Positions 53,727 to 60,215 of a stretch of 60,215 nucleotides of DNA are shown here, one piece after another (position 1 is the first letter of the stretch; every line of letters starts with the position of its first letter). Location: the NCBI GenBank assembly GCA_903847975.1, contig CAINFC010000192.1:1-60215 (forward strand), written 5' to 3'. The position numbers and the translations under genes are program-made. Source of the stretch: an uncultured Acidobacteriota bacterium (GTDB lineage: Bacteria; Acidobacteriota; UBA6911; CAINFC01). The notes under the pieces are model-generated. The model made no database searches. It saw only the letters and a program-made list of their open reading frames with translations, and was not told the origin of the DNA.

Positions 53727-55559
53727 ATGGAGAACACAATGAAAATGGTTAAGGCTCTCGTGCACTCATGCATCGCCGGTGGGCTGCTGCTGGCCGGTTT
53801 CCCTCCGCTGCTGCTGGGGGCGCCCCCCGAGATACTCGCAGTGCGCCCCTCGCCACCGCCGGAAATCGTGCGCCAGATCCGCCTGGGCCTCTTCGTTCCG
53901 CCCCAGGAACCGCGTCCGGTGAAAGTCGGCTGTTTCGAAAAGCTGGAGCTGCAGATCGACCTGCGCGCCGGCTTCCAGAACCCCTACGATCCGGACGATC
54001 TGGATCTCTGGGCGGAGTTCCAGGCTCCTTCGGGGAAAACCTGGAAAATCTGGGGCTTCTACAACCCGTCGAGCTGGTCGGCCTTGTGGATGATCCGCTT
54101 CACCCCGGTGGAAAGCGGCGCGTGGCGCTATGTGGTCAAGGTGCGCGACCGGCAGGGAACCGCCGAATCCAAGCCGGCAGAATTTTCGGTTTCCGAAACT
54201 TCCCGGCGCGGTTTTCTGCGCATCGCCCCCAACCGGCGCTACCTGCAGTACCAGGACGGCAGCCCCTTTTACGGAGTCGGACTCTGGTACAACGACGGCT
54301 ACGAGCTTTTCCAGCGGGGAAGCATCGACGAAGAGGGCCTCGACCTGCTTGCGCAGCGTGGCGCCAACTTCATCAGCTTTTTTCCCTCGCCCCTGGAAAC
54401 CATGGGAACCGGCCTGGGCCGCTACGATGAGAATCGGGCCGGCCGGCTGGACCAGATTTTCGAGTGGTGCGAAAAGCGCGATCTGCACATCAGCTGGAAT
54501 CTGTGGTTCCACTCCTACATTTCCGAGGCGGTCTGGGGCGGGGGAAACGCCCGCTACCGCAACAACCCCTACCGGCTGCTGACCCCGGCCGAAGGATTTT
54601 TCGCCAGCGATGAAGCCTGGAAGTACGAGCAGAAGCTGCACCGCTTCATCGTGGCCCGCTGGGGGTACAGCCCCTCCCTGTTTCTCTGGTTTGTGATCGA
54701 CGAAATCAACGGCACGGAAGGGTGGCTCAAAGGGGGCACGGACCAGGCCGAGCGGTGGTGCCGGCAGGTGCACGACTGGTTTAAGGCCCACGACCCCTAC
54801 GGTCGCCCGACCACCGGTACGCGCAGCGGCGGAATCAAGGAATGGTGGCCGGAGGGCTATCGTATTTTCGATATCGCCGCCCGGGAAATTTACGAGGCCC
54901 AGGGGCACCCGATTCCGGAGAGCGGCAAGCCCGACCCGGTCGGAGCCCATCCGCTGCGTTTCAGCTATCTGAATTATGCCCGGCAGACCCAGGACCTCTG
55001 GAAAGGATTTTTCAAGCCGGCCATCATCGGGGAATGCGGCTGGGATCACACTTATTATGAACCGGGCATGCCGGGATACATGGCCATGTACCACAACGCC
55101 CTCTGGGTCGGCCTGGCCAACGGGTTGAGCATGACCCCGTTCTGGTGGGCCTATGGTCCCTATCTGAACGATTCCATCCTCACCCGCAGCATGCTCTACT
55201 TTTCCCGCTTTGTCCGGGAGATCGACTTCGGAAATGGAGAGTGGAAACCACTGGAGCTGCGGGTCAGCCACGGAGACGGCTGGGCCATGCAGAGTGCCGT
55301 CCGGACCTTCGGCTGGGTGGTCCACCCCCTGAACGGCGTAGCCAACGAGACCGTGACGGTCCCGGGGCTGGCGGACGGAAAGTACCAGGTACTGCTTTAC
55401 CGGACGACGCGAGGCGAATACCTGGCCCCCCTGCCGGCCGCGTCGGAGGGCGGCGAACTCCGGTTCACCATCCCGGAACTGAAGACCACCGGAGGCCGCG
55501 CGCAGCACATCGGTAACGATGTGGCATTCCACATCCTGCCGCTTTCCCGGCATCCCTGA
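53727..55559 (+). CDS. Secreted clan GH-A glycosidase with DUF5060 domain
   Basis: The 610-residue product has a signal peptide (VHSCIAGGLLLAGFPPLLL). A DUF5060 beta domain covers about 60-150 (FEKLELQIDLRAGFQNPYDP, SALWMIRFTPVESGAWRYVV). A TIM-barrel glycosidase follows (about 155-500): YLQYQDGSPFYGVGLWYNDG, LWFVIDEINGTEGWLKGG with the probable acid/base Glu near 327, and AIIGECGWDHTYYEPG with the probable nucleophile Glu near 436. The C-terminal 100 residues are a small beta domain (YQVLLYRTTRGEYLAPLP). Relatives are classed with GH5-like or DUF4038 enzymes; the sugar cleaved cannot be told. It starts 39 nt after the GH9 gene, so the two form an operon. Confidence 0.87.
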   Translation: MENTMKMVKALVHSCIAGGLLLAGFPPLLLGAPPEILAVRPSPPPEIVRQIRLGLFVPPQEPRPVKVGCFEKLELQIDLRAGFQNPYDPDDLDLWAEFQAPSGKTWKIWGFYNPSSWSALWMIRFTPVESGAWRYVVKVRDRQGTAESKPAEFSVSETSRRGFLRIAPNRRYLQYQDGSPFYGVGLWYNDGYELFQRGSIDEEGLDLLAQRGANFISFFPSPLETMGTGLGRYDENRAGRLDQIFEWCEKRDLHISWNLWFHSYISEAVWGGGNARYRNNPYRLLTPAEGFFASDEAWKYEQKLHRFIVARWGYSPSLFLWFVIDEINGTEGWLKGGTDQAERWCRQVHDWFKAHDPYGRPTTGTRSGGIKEWWPEGYRIFDIAAREIYEAQGHPIPESGKPDPVGAHPLRFSYLNYARQTQDLWKGFFKPAIIGECGWDHTYYEPGMPGYMAMYHNALWVGLANGLSMTPFWWAYGPYLNDSILTRSMLYFSRFVREIDFGNGEWKPLELRVSHGDGWAMQSAVRTFGWVVHPLNGVANETVTVPGLADGKYQVLLYRTTRGEYLAPLPAASEGGELRFTIPELKTTGGRAQHIGNDVAFHILPLSRHP

Positions 55560-55624
55560 CGATTTAGGATTACGGACCCAGCCCCTGCGATTTTCGTTGG
55601 GGTGTTGGATGCAAGTCCTCGCCG

Positions 55625-55911
55625 GGCTTTTTACGAAATCATCAAGGATAAAGTACGTATTGTTATGTTCTGCCGTCCCGATGGGACTTGGGAGACCTCC
55701 GACCCAACCCGGCACTTACGTGCCGGGCCACAATCTGCCGTCCCTAACGGGACTTGCGTGTGTTCCACACGGGGCGAAATAATGGATATCGTACCGTTGT
55801 GCTCTGCCATGGCCTCGGGAGGCCCCGCGCAAACCGGCAGAGGACTGTTATTCCAAGGCAAAGTCCCGTAAGGAATGACAGGATTTAAGCCCGGTAACTG
55901 CTTGCCGGTTG
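55625..55911. repeat. Composite of dispersed palindromic repeats
   Basis: It begins with GGCTTTTTACGAAATCATCA (55625), then a partial unit (55659-55693, near-identical to 6826-6858). A full unit follows, with the CCGGCA...TGCCGG palindrome (55708-55727) and the hairpin GTCCC-taac-GGGAC (55740-55753), as at 20954-21000. A diverged inverted unit ends the array (about 55858-55911; AAAGTCCCGTAAGG ... CCGGTAACTGCTTGCCGG). The several orientations suggest repeated insertion or rearrangement of one small element family. Confidence 0.65.
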
Positions 55912-56085
55912 GACTCCCACACGGTCTTTGTAACCGTAGCCAACGGCACCCATTTTCTCCAGTGGGAATATCAGCACGAGAGCCTCCTGGAAGCCTCCGC
56001 CGAATGGCTGCAGCGCGGCACCTATAACGGCTACGCCACAGGCGCATTTGTGGTCGACGCCGCCGGAAAAATCACAAAGGAGTAG
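55912..56085 (+). pseudogene. C-terminal remnant resembling an alpha/beta hydrolase
   Basis: A protein-like frame without a proper start runs to TAG at 56083-56085. It includes VFVTVANGTHFLQWEYQHES, LLEASAEWLQRGTYNGYATG and FVVDAAGKITKE. NGTHFLQWE looks like the catalytic-His segment near the end of alpha/beta hydrolases. The frame stops shortly upstream within repeat DNA, so the rest of the gene is missing. The start boundary is accurate to a base or two. Confidence 0.5.
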
Positions 56086-56191
56086 TAACCGTCTCCATTG
56101 CCAAAACGGATTCTTTGGGAATCCCGCCAGGGGGTGCCTCCGTCGCACCCCCTTTTTCTTTGCCTGGATCGGCGGAGCTGCCGGGCGCCTC

Positions 56192-56221
56192 TTGCAAAGG
56201 CCAGGTTATCGGCTTTATACT
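56192..56221 (+). promoter_or_regulatory. Sigma-70-type promoter of the sugar-permease gene
   Basis: TTGCAA (56192-56197) and TATACT (56216-56221) are separated by 18 nt. The leader to ATG 56325 would be about 97 nt. Confidence 0.6.
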
Positions 56222-56324
56222 ATCGCCATGTTTTTTCGCGCAGCAACGCATATGGGCTTCCCTTCGTCCGCTTTCCGGACGATCCCAACCCAATTTCCGA
56301 ACCGGCTAAAAAGGCAACTCACCT

Positions 56325-57956
56325 ATGAACACTGAAAAAAGAGGCATGTTCGTTACCGAGGACGGCAGGAACGTGATGTTCACCTTTATCCTGGTCAGCT
56401 CCCTGTTTCTTCTCTGGGGATTCTGCAACGGGATGATCGATGTCATGGACAAGCACTTCCAGGAAGAGCTGCACCTGACGCTGGCCCAGTCCGCCTGGGT
56501 GCAGTTTGCCCATTACCTGGGGTACTTCCTGATGTCCCTTCCGGCGGGTTGGCTGGCCACACGCCTGGGCTACAAGGGAGGCATCATCGCCGGTCTGCTG
56601 CTGGTGGCGCTCGGCGGATTCTGGTTTATTCCCGCCACGCGCATCGCCGCCTTCTGGGCTTTTCTGCTGGGAGTCTGCGTCATCGCCTCCGGGCTGACTT
56701 TTCTGGAAACGGTCGCCAATCCGTACACCACGGTGCTGGGACCGCAGCGCTATGCCGCCACGCGCATCAATCTGTCCCAGTCGTGCAACGGCATCGGCTG
56801 GATCCTCGGGCCGATCGCCGGGGGACTGTTTTTTTACGGCAAGGATGCCGCCGGGCAGAGCACGGGAAGCGAAACGCTATGGATCCCCTATGCCGGAGTC
56901 GCCGTCATCGTCATCGTCCTGGCGGTGGTCTTCTATTTCGCCGAGGTACCTGACATCCGTTCCGAAGACGATTATCACCTGGACGATACCGAAAAAAACA
57001 ACGGGAAAGCGGCGGGGCCCGACCGGGAAGTGAACCACCGGCTGGTCTATTCCCTCCTCCTGCTGAATACCGGGGTGCTGACCGGCATCTGCGCCATGAT
57101 TCTCTGGCTGATCCTGGATGCTTTGCATCTCGGCCCCTTATGCCTTGGGCTCGCCCGGTGGATTGCCCTGCCTTTCGGAATGACCGCCACCGAGGATAAC
57201 GCGCTGCTGTTCCTCGTCTGCCTGCTGGCCGTTCTGGCATTTGTCGCCGCCGCCGTCCTTCTGCGCCCGGTCACCCGCCGCATCACGCACCACAGCATCT
57301 GGGCTCACGAGCACTTTTCCGGGGCCACGCTGGCGCAGTTCTTCTACGTGGCCGCGCAGGCCGGCATTTTCAGCTTCCTGATCAACTACATGACCAGCGA
57401 AGTGCCGCCCATCCCCTCCTCCTGGCTGACTTCCTTTACCCGCAACTGGCTGGAAACGGGCAAAGACGGACTGCTGCACATCAGCAATCAGGGCGCTTCC
57501 AATCTGGCGTCCCTGGGCTTTTTCTGCTTCCTGACCGGCCGGGTTACCGGCGCGGCCCTGCTGCGCAAGTTCTCGGCCCACAAGGTGCTCGGACTATACG
57601 GGGTCTTGAACGTGGCGGTCACTTTCCTGGTGTTCCTGAAGCTGGGCTGGCTTTCGGTGGCCTGCGTCTTCCTGAGCTACTTCTTCATGTCCATCATGTT
57701 TCCGACCATTTTCGCCCTGGGGATTTTTGGCCTCGGCCTGCGCGCCAAGCGCGCCTCGGCTTATATCGTCATGGGCATTATGGGTGGCGCGATCCTGCCT
57801 AAGCTGATGGGGGCCGTCGCCGACCACTACGATATGTCCCGCGGCTTTATCGTTCCCATGGTCTGTTTCGTTCTCGTAGCCCTTTACGGCTATGCCTGGC
57901 CCAAGCTGAGCCGCGCCGATTCCCTGCACGGCGTGCAGGCTTCCGCCGGCCACTAG
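56325..57956 (+). CDS. FucP-type MFS sugar permease
   Basis: The 543-residue inner-membrane carrier has about 12 membrane helices. The N-terminal half matches the FucP/GluP family of proton-sugar symporters: FILVSSLFLLWGFCNGMIDV, MDKHFQEELHLTLAQSAWVQ, FAHYLGYFLMSLPAGWLATR, LGYKGGIIAGLLLVALGGFW, FLETVANPYTTVLGPQ and RINLSQSCNGIGWILGPIAG. It is longer than FucP (about 440) owing to a charged loop near residues 205-235 and an expanded region after helix 7. It probably imports fucose, glucose, galactose or another monosaccharide released by the neighbouring glycosidases. The ribosome site is weak. Confidence 0.9.
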   Translation: MNTEKRGMFVTEDGRNVMFTFILVSSLFLLWGFCNGMIDVMDKHFQEELHLTLAQSAWVQFAHYLGYFLMSLPAGWLATRLGYKGGIIAGLLLVALGGFWFIPATRIAAFWAFLLGVCVIASGLTFLETVANPYTTVLGPQRYAATRINLSQSCNGIGWILGPIAGGLFFYGKDAAGQSTGSETLWIPYAGVAVIVIVLAVVFYFAEVPDIRSEDDYHLDDTEKNNGKAAGPDREVNHRLVYSLLLLNTGVLTGICAMILWLILDALHLGPLCLGLARWIALPFGMTATEDNALLFLVCLLAVLAFVAAAVLLRPVTRRITHHSIWAHEHFSGATLAQFFYVAAQAGIFSFLINYMTSEVPPIPSSWLTSFTRNWLETGKDGLLHISNQGASNLASLGFFCFLTGRVTGAALLRKFSAHKVLGLYGVLNVAVTFLVFLKLGWLSVACVFLSYFFMSIMFPTIFALGIFGLGLRAKRASAYIVMGIMGGAILPKLMGAVADHYDMSRGFIVPMVCFVLVALYGYAWPKLSRADSLHGVQASAGH

Positions 57957-58083
57957 AACGTCGGATCGCTTCGGGAACATCTTCCCTATTTGCCCCTTTC
58001 CGTCTTCCGACCTTCCCGGGAGCAGGAAGGGCGGGTTGCCATTCATTTTGGGCGGGACCGGACGGAAACGGCTTCTGGATCGA

Positions 58084-59610
58084 CTATTTCCGCTCCGGCG
58101 GCTCGGAGAACCGGGCCAGCTGCTCTTCGGGCGGGAGATCTTTGGAAAGAGCGGAAGCTCGCGGGTCGGTCCGCCGGAAAAGGTCCAGGAGCCTCCCCTG
58201 AAGCTCTTCCCGAATCGCCCGGCAGGAGGGATCCGCGGCCCGATTCCGGAATTCCCGCGGATCCTCGCGCAGATCGTAAAGTCGATGGAAGGGTCCGCTG
58301 GGACCTTCTCCGGTGGCATAGCCCATCGCCAGGTCATGGCGTCCGCCGGTGAACGTGTACTTCCACTCCCGGGTGCGGGCCATCACCAGGTTGTCCGGCA
58401 GGAATTCGCTGAAAACGAAATCACGGGGCTGCCAGGCGCCCCCCCTCCATAGAGGAGCCAGGCTCCGGCCATGCTGTTCGGGCAGCGGCGGCTGACCCAG
58501 CAGATCCAGGATGGTCGGCACCACGTCCGCCAGCTCCACCGGTTCGGACACGACCTGGGCCCTTTTTTTCGCCATCGGGTCGCGGAGGATCAGAGGTACC
58601 CGTACCGCCTCCTCCCACATAGTGTGCTTTTCGAAACGGCCGTGGTGCCCCAGCTGGTAGCCGTTGTCCCCCAGGTATACCACCAGGGTGGAACGGTCCA
58701 GGCCCAGCCGGTGCAGTTCACCCAGGATTTCGCCCACGCAGAAATCGAGATAGGCGGAGGCGGTGTGGTAGGCGGCGGTGATCCCCCGGCGGTCCGCGTC
58801 CGTCAGGTCCCGGAATACGCGCGGAATCCAGCGGGCGTCCTCCGGGCCGACCTTCGGCAGAGGCATATCCTGAGGGCGGAAGCGGCCGGACCATTCCACC
58901 GGAAAGTCGAAGGGTGAGTGCGGCTGGTTAAAGCCGACCCACAGGCAGAACGGCTGTTCTTTTTGCGCGCGCAGGAAATCCCTGGCCTTTTCCACAAAAA
59001 ACCGGCCGTCCATATCCTGTTCGTAAAGGCCTCCGCAGCGCACCTCGGCATTGAGCCAGACGCGGGCCGGATCCTGGAAGGGCTTCCATGGCGGCCGGAC
59101 CGGCAGCCCGGCAGGAGGCCGGCGGGGGGGTCTGCGGCGCAGCTGCTCGCGGTAGTCCGGCAGGTCCAGGTGCTCCTCAAATCCATGACGCAGACGGCTG
59201 TTGAAATGCATCTTGCCGATGGCCGCCGTCCGGTATCCCCTGGCCGACAGGCGATCGGCCAGGGTAACCGTGGATTCCGCCAGAGCGGTCTCCAGCAGGG
59301 TGACTCCCACGCGATGCGGATACAGTCCGGTCAGCAGGGACTGCCGGGAAGGAGTGCACACCGGCGAATTGGCGAAGGCCCGGTCCATTCGTATCCCCTG
59401 CCTGGCAAGGCGGTCCAGGTTTGGCGTGCGAGCTATCGGATTGCCGTAGCAGCCCAGGGCATGAGCGGCATGGTCATCTCCAACGATCACCAGCACGTTC
59501 CGCAGGCGGTCCGGAATGGAGGATCCGCCATTACCCGGATCTTCCCTGCTCCGAGGCGAAGCCAGACAGGCCCCGGTGGCGGCCAGCCAGTCGCGTCGAT
59601 TGATTCCCAT
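58084..59610 (-). CDS. Type I sulfatase with Tat-type signal
   Basis: The 508-residue enzyme has a twin-arginine-like leader (NRRDWLAATGACLAS). The sulfatase fold follows with LVIVGDDHAAHALGCYGNPI (metal-binding Asp pair), ARTPNLDRLARQGIRMDRAF, the formylglycine site CTPSRQSLLTGLYPHRVGVT (Cys near residue 85), YRTAAIGKMHF and VVYLGDNGYQLGHHGRFEKH. The C-terminal LYDLREDPREFRNRAADPSC is also typical. Cys in CxPxR must be converted to formylglycine by a maturase; none is recognisable here, because the FGE-like protein at 28491-30563 lacks the needed Cys. It is convergent with the permease gene. Carbohydrate sulfate esters are the likely substrates. Confidence 0.93.
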   Translation of the reverse strand: MGINRRDWLAATGACLASPRSREDPGNGGSSIPDRLRNVLVIVGDDHAAHALGCYGNPIARTPNLDRLARQGIRMDRAFANSPVCTPSRQSLLTGLYPHRVGVTLLETALAESTVTLADRLSARGYRTAAIGKMHFNSRLRHGFEEHLDLPDYREQLRRRPPRRPPAGLPVRPPWKPFQDPARVWLNAEVRCGGLYEQDMDGRFFVEKARDFLRAQKEQPFCLWVGFNQPHSPFDFPVEWSGRFRPQDMPLPKVGPEDARWIPRVFRDLTDADRRGITAAYHTASAYLDFCVGEILGELHRLGLDRSTLVVYLGDNGYQLGHHGRFEKHTMWEEAVRVPLILRDPMAKKRAQVVSEPVELADVVPTILDLLGQPPLPEQHGRSLAPLWRGGAWQPRDFVFSEFLPDNLVMARTREWKYTFTGGRHDLAMGYATGEGPSGPFHRLYDLREDPREFRNRAADPSCRAIREELQGRLLDLFRRTDPRASALSKDLPPEEQLARFSEPPERK

Positions 59611-59705
59611 GGAAACCTCCCCCTTTTCCCAAGCGGCGTAGCCGCACGGCTATGTGTGAGCCGAAATATCAATAAGATAGCCACTCTGCAGCGTGTGGGA
59701 ATAGA

Positions 59706-60056
59706 ATGATACCTATTTGTTTGGCGATCAGGCAACCGTTTCCACTGGCACGGACCATCCTCGTCCTACTGACCCTGCATGCAGCGACCGCCCATGCCGC
59801 GGGTGTGCAGCACTTTTCGATCCTGGCCGAGTCAATGAAACCGCTGGATTCGAGCATTTTTTCAATAGGCAAATTTGTCCTTATACTGACCGTCAATACG
59901 GATATCGCAACCATGGATAACACTCTCTACAGCTATGGCGTTGTCGTCTTCCTGCCAAAAGCAACCGGGATTAATGTTTCGGTGCCCAATCTGGCGATTC
60001 TGCGCGTGGTGGTCGACTGGAGCTACCTGGCTTTTTTATCAACGCTTCAGAAATGA
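59706..60056 (+). CDS. Small hypothetical secreted protein
   Basis: A 116-codon frame starts at ATG 59706, divergent from the sulfatase gene. The first 32 residues look like a signal peptide (LARTILVLLTLHAATAHAAG). The remainder (SILAESMKPLDSSIFSIGKF, VLILTVNTDIATMDNTLYSY) matches nothing I recognise. There is no clear ribosome site, base composition is more A+T-rich than in the neighbours, and a repeat remnant follows directly. It may be a degraded or spurious frame. Confidence 0.35.
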   Translation: MIPICLAIRQPFPLARTILVLLTLHAATAHAAGVQHFSILAESMKPLDSSIFSIGKFVLILTVNTDIATMDNTLYSYGVVVFLPKATGINVSVPNLAILRVVVDWSYLAFLSTLQK

Positions 60057-60215
60057 TGGCTTCGCAAAAAGTCTCACATCTTAAATTTTGAGTCAAGAGG
60101 ACACACACTCTCTTATCCGAGTTTTTTTTCCGAACTTCCGGGCTAGCGAAAGACTCTAACGAAGGCGCTGACGCCACCGAATCGAGATTTTCGCTCCCGA
60201 CGGTTGTCCGACAAA
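60057..60215. other. Right-edge spacer with a GACTTTTT repeat terminus
   Basis: GCAAAAAGTC at 60064-60073 is the complement of GACTTTTTGCGAAGCCATCA, a variant of the dispersed repeat terminus. The rest of the window shows no gene that I can support. Confidence 0.4.

Larger units (their letters stand above)
55560..56324. other. Long intergenic region with repeats, a gene remnant and a promoter
   Basis: The 765 bases contain a composite of dispersed palindromic repeats (55625-55911), a 57-codon remnant resembling an alpha/beta-hydrolase C-terminus (55912-56085) and the promoter of the sugar-permease gene (56192-56221). I see nothing else. This layout indicates past insertion and deletion at the site. 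Confidence 0.7.

Noticed and set aside
57957-58083. Third copy of the pyrimidine/purine hairpin repeat
   Set aside because: It shares CGGATCGCTTC and a CCTTCC/GGAAGG pair with the copy at 27279 but the rest does not align; treated as chance or too degraded.

Overview
The window is a GC-rich bacterial chromosome segment with Gram-negative, carbohydrate-degrading character. The evidence is an Oar-type TonB-dependent receptor with an N-terminal carboxypeptidase-regulatory-like domain, a DUF5916 outer-membrane barrel protein, three Tat-type signal peptides, many secreted glycosidase-like proteins, an M64 peptidase and a sulfatase. This combination is most familiar from Acidobacteriota and related metagenome lineages. 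That placement is inferred from gene content only; there is no rRNA or tRNA to test it. No complete insertion sequence, integrase, phage gene, CRISPR array or RNA gene was recognised.

Layout. 1-2231: a chemoreceptor with tandem HAMP-like repeats (cut by the left edge) and CheW, minus strand. 2407-3954: a secreted GH51 arabinofuranosidase. 4047-8079: an ABC-F ATPase and two polytopic membrane proteins. 8101-15826: a same-strand run with a URO-D-like protein, a HisKA_2 sensor kinase, a response regulator, an amino-acid ABC transporter whose binding lobes and permease are one polypeptide, its ATPase with an unusual C-terminal extension, and a zinc-ribbon/DUF2007 gene split by an in-frame stop. 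15852-16264: a MITE-like palindromic element. 16279-20895: a divergent pair, GH106-like glycosidase and M64 peptidase. 21086-26326, minus strand: a GldA-type dehydrogenase with its own promoter, a 901-residue receiver/alpha-solenoid protein and a receiver/PAS protein. 26663-33720: cobO, a YheT-like hydrolase, an FGE-like/sialidase fusion, gamma-glutamyltransferase, YbaK and DUF2461. 33903-39491: a Tat-exported mannonate-dehydratase-like protein, a DUF4838 protein and a GxGYxYP protein. 39864-42068: DUF5916. 42234-47448: an operon of three HlyD-type adaptors and one MacB-type permease without its ATPase. 47643-59610: a saccharide-use region with TonB receptor, GH9 enzyme, DUF5060/clan GH-A enzyme, FucP-type sugar permease and sulfatase. 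59706-60215: a doubtful small secreted protein and a repeat remnant.

How the parts fit. The right half reads as machinery for capturing and cutting a (possibly sulfated) plant or algal glycan: the TonB receptor at the outer membrane, periplasmic or extracellular GH9, GH-A, GH51 and GH106 enzymes, a sulfatase, and FucP-type uptake of the released sugar. The left half is signalling: chemotaxis, a two-component pair beside an amino-acid ABC system, and two receiver proteins without a recognised output. Short dispersed palindromic repeats sit in most long intergenic gaps. Several promoters close to the sigma-70 consensus (TTGACA, 16-18 nt, TATAAT) can be read directly. The long open frames opposite many genes are side effects of codon bias and are left out.
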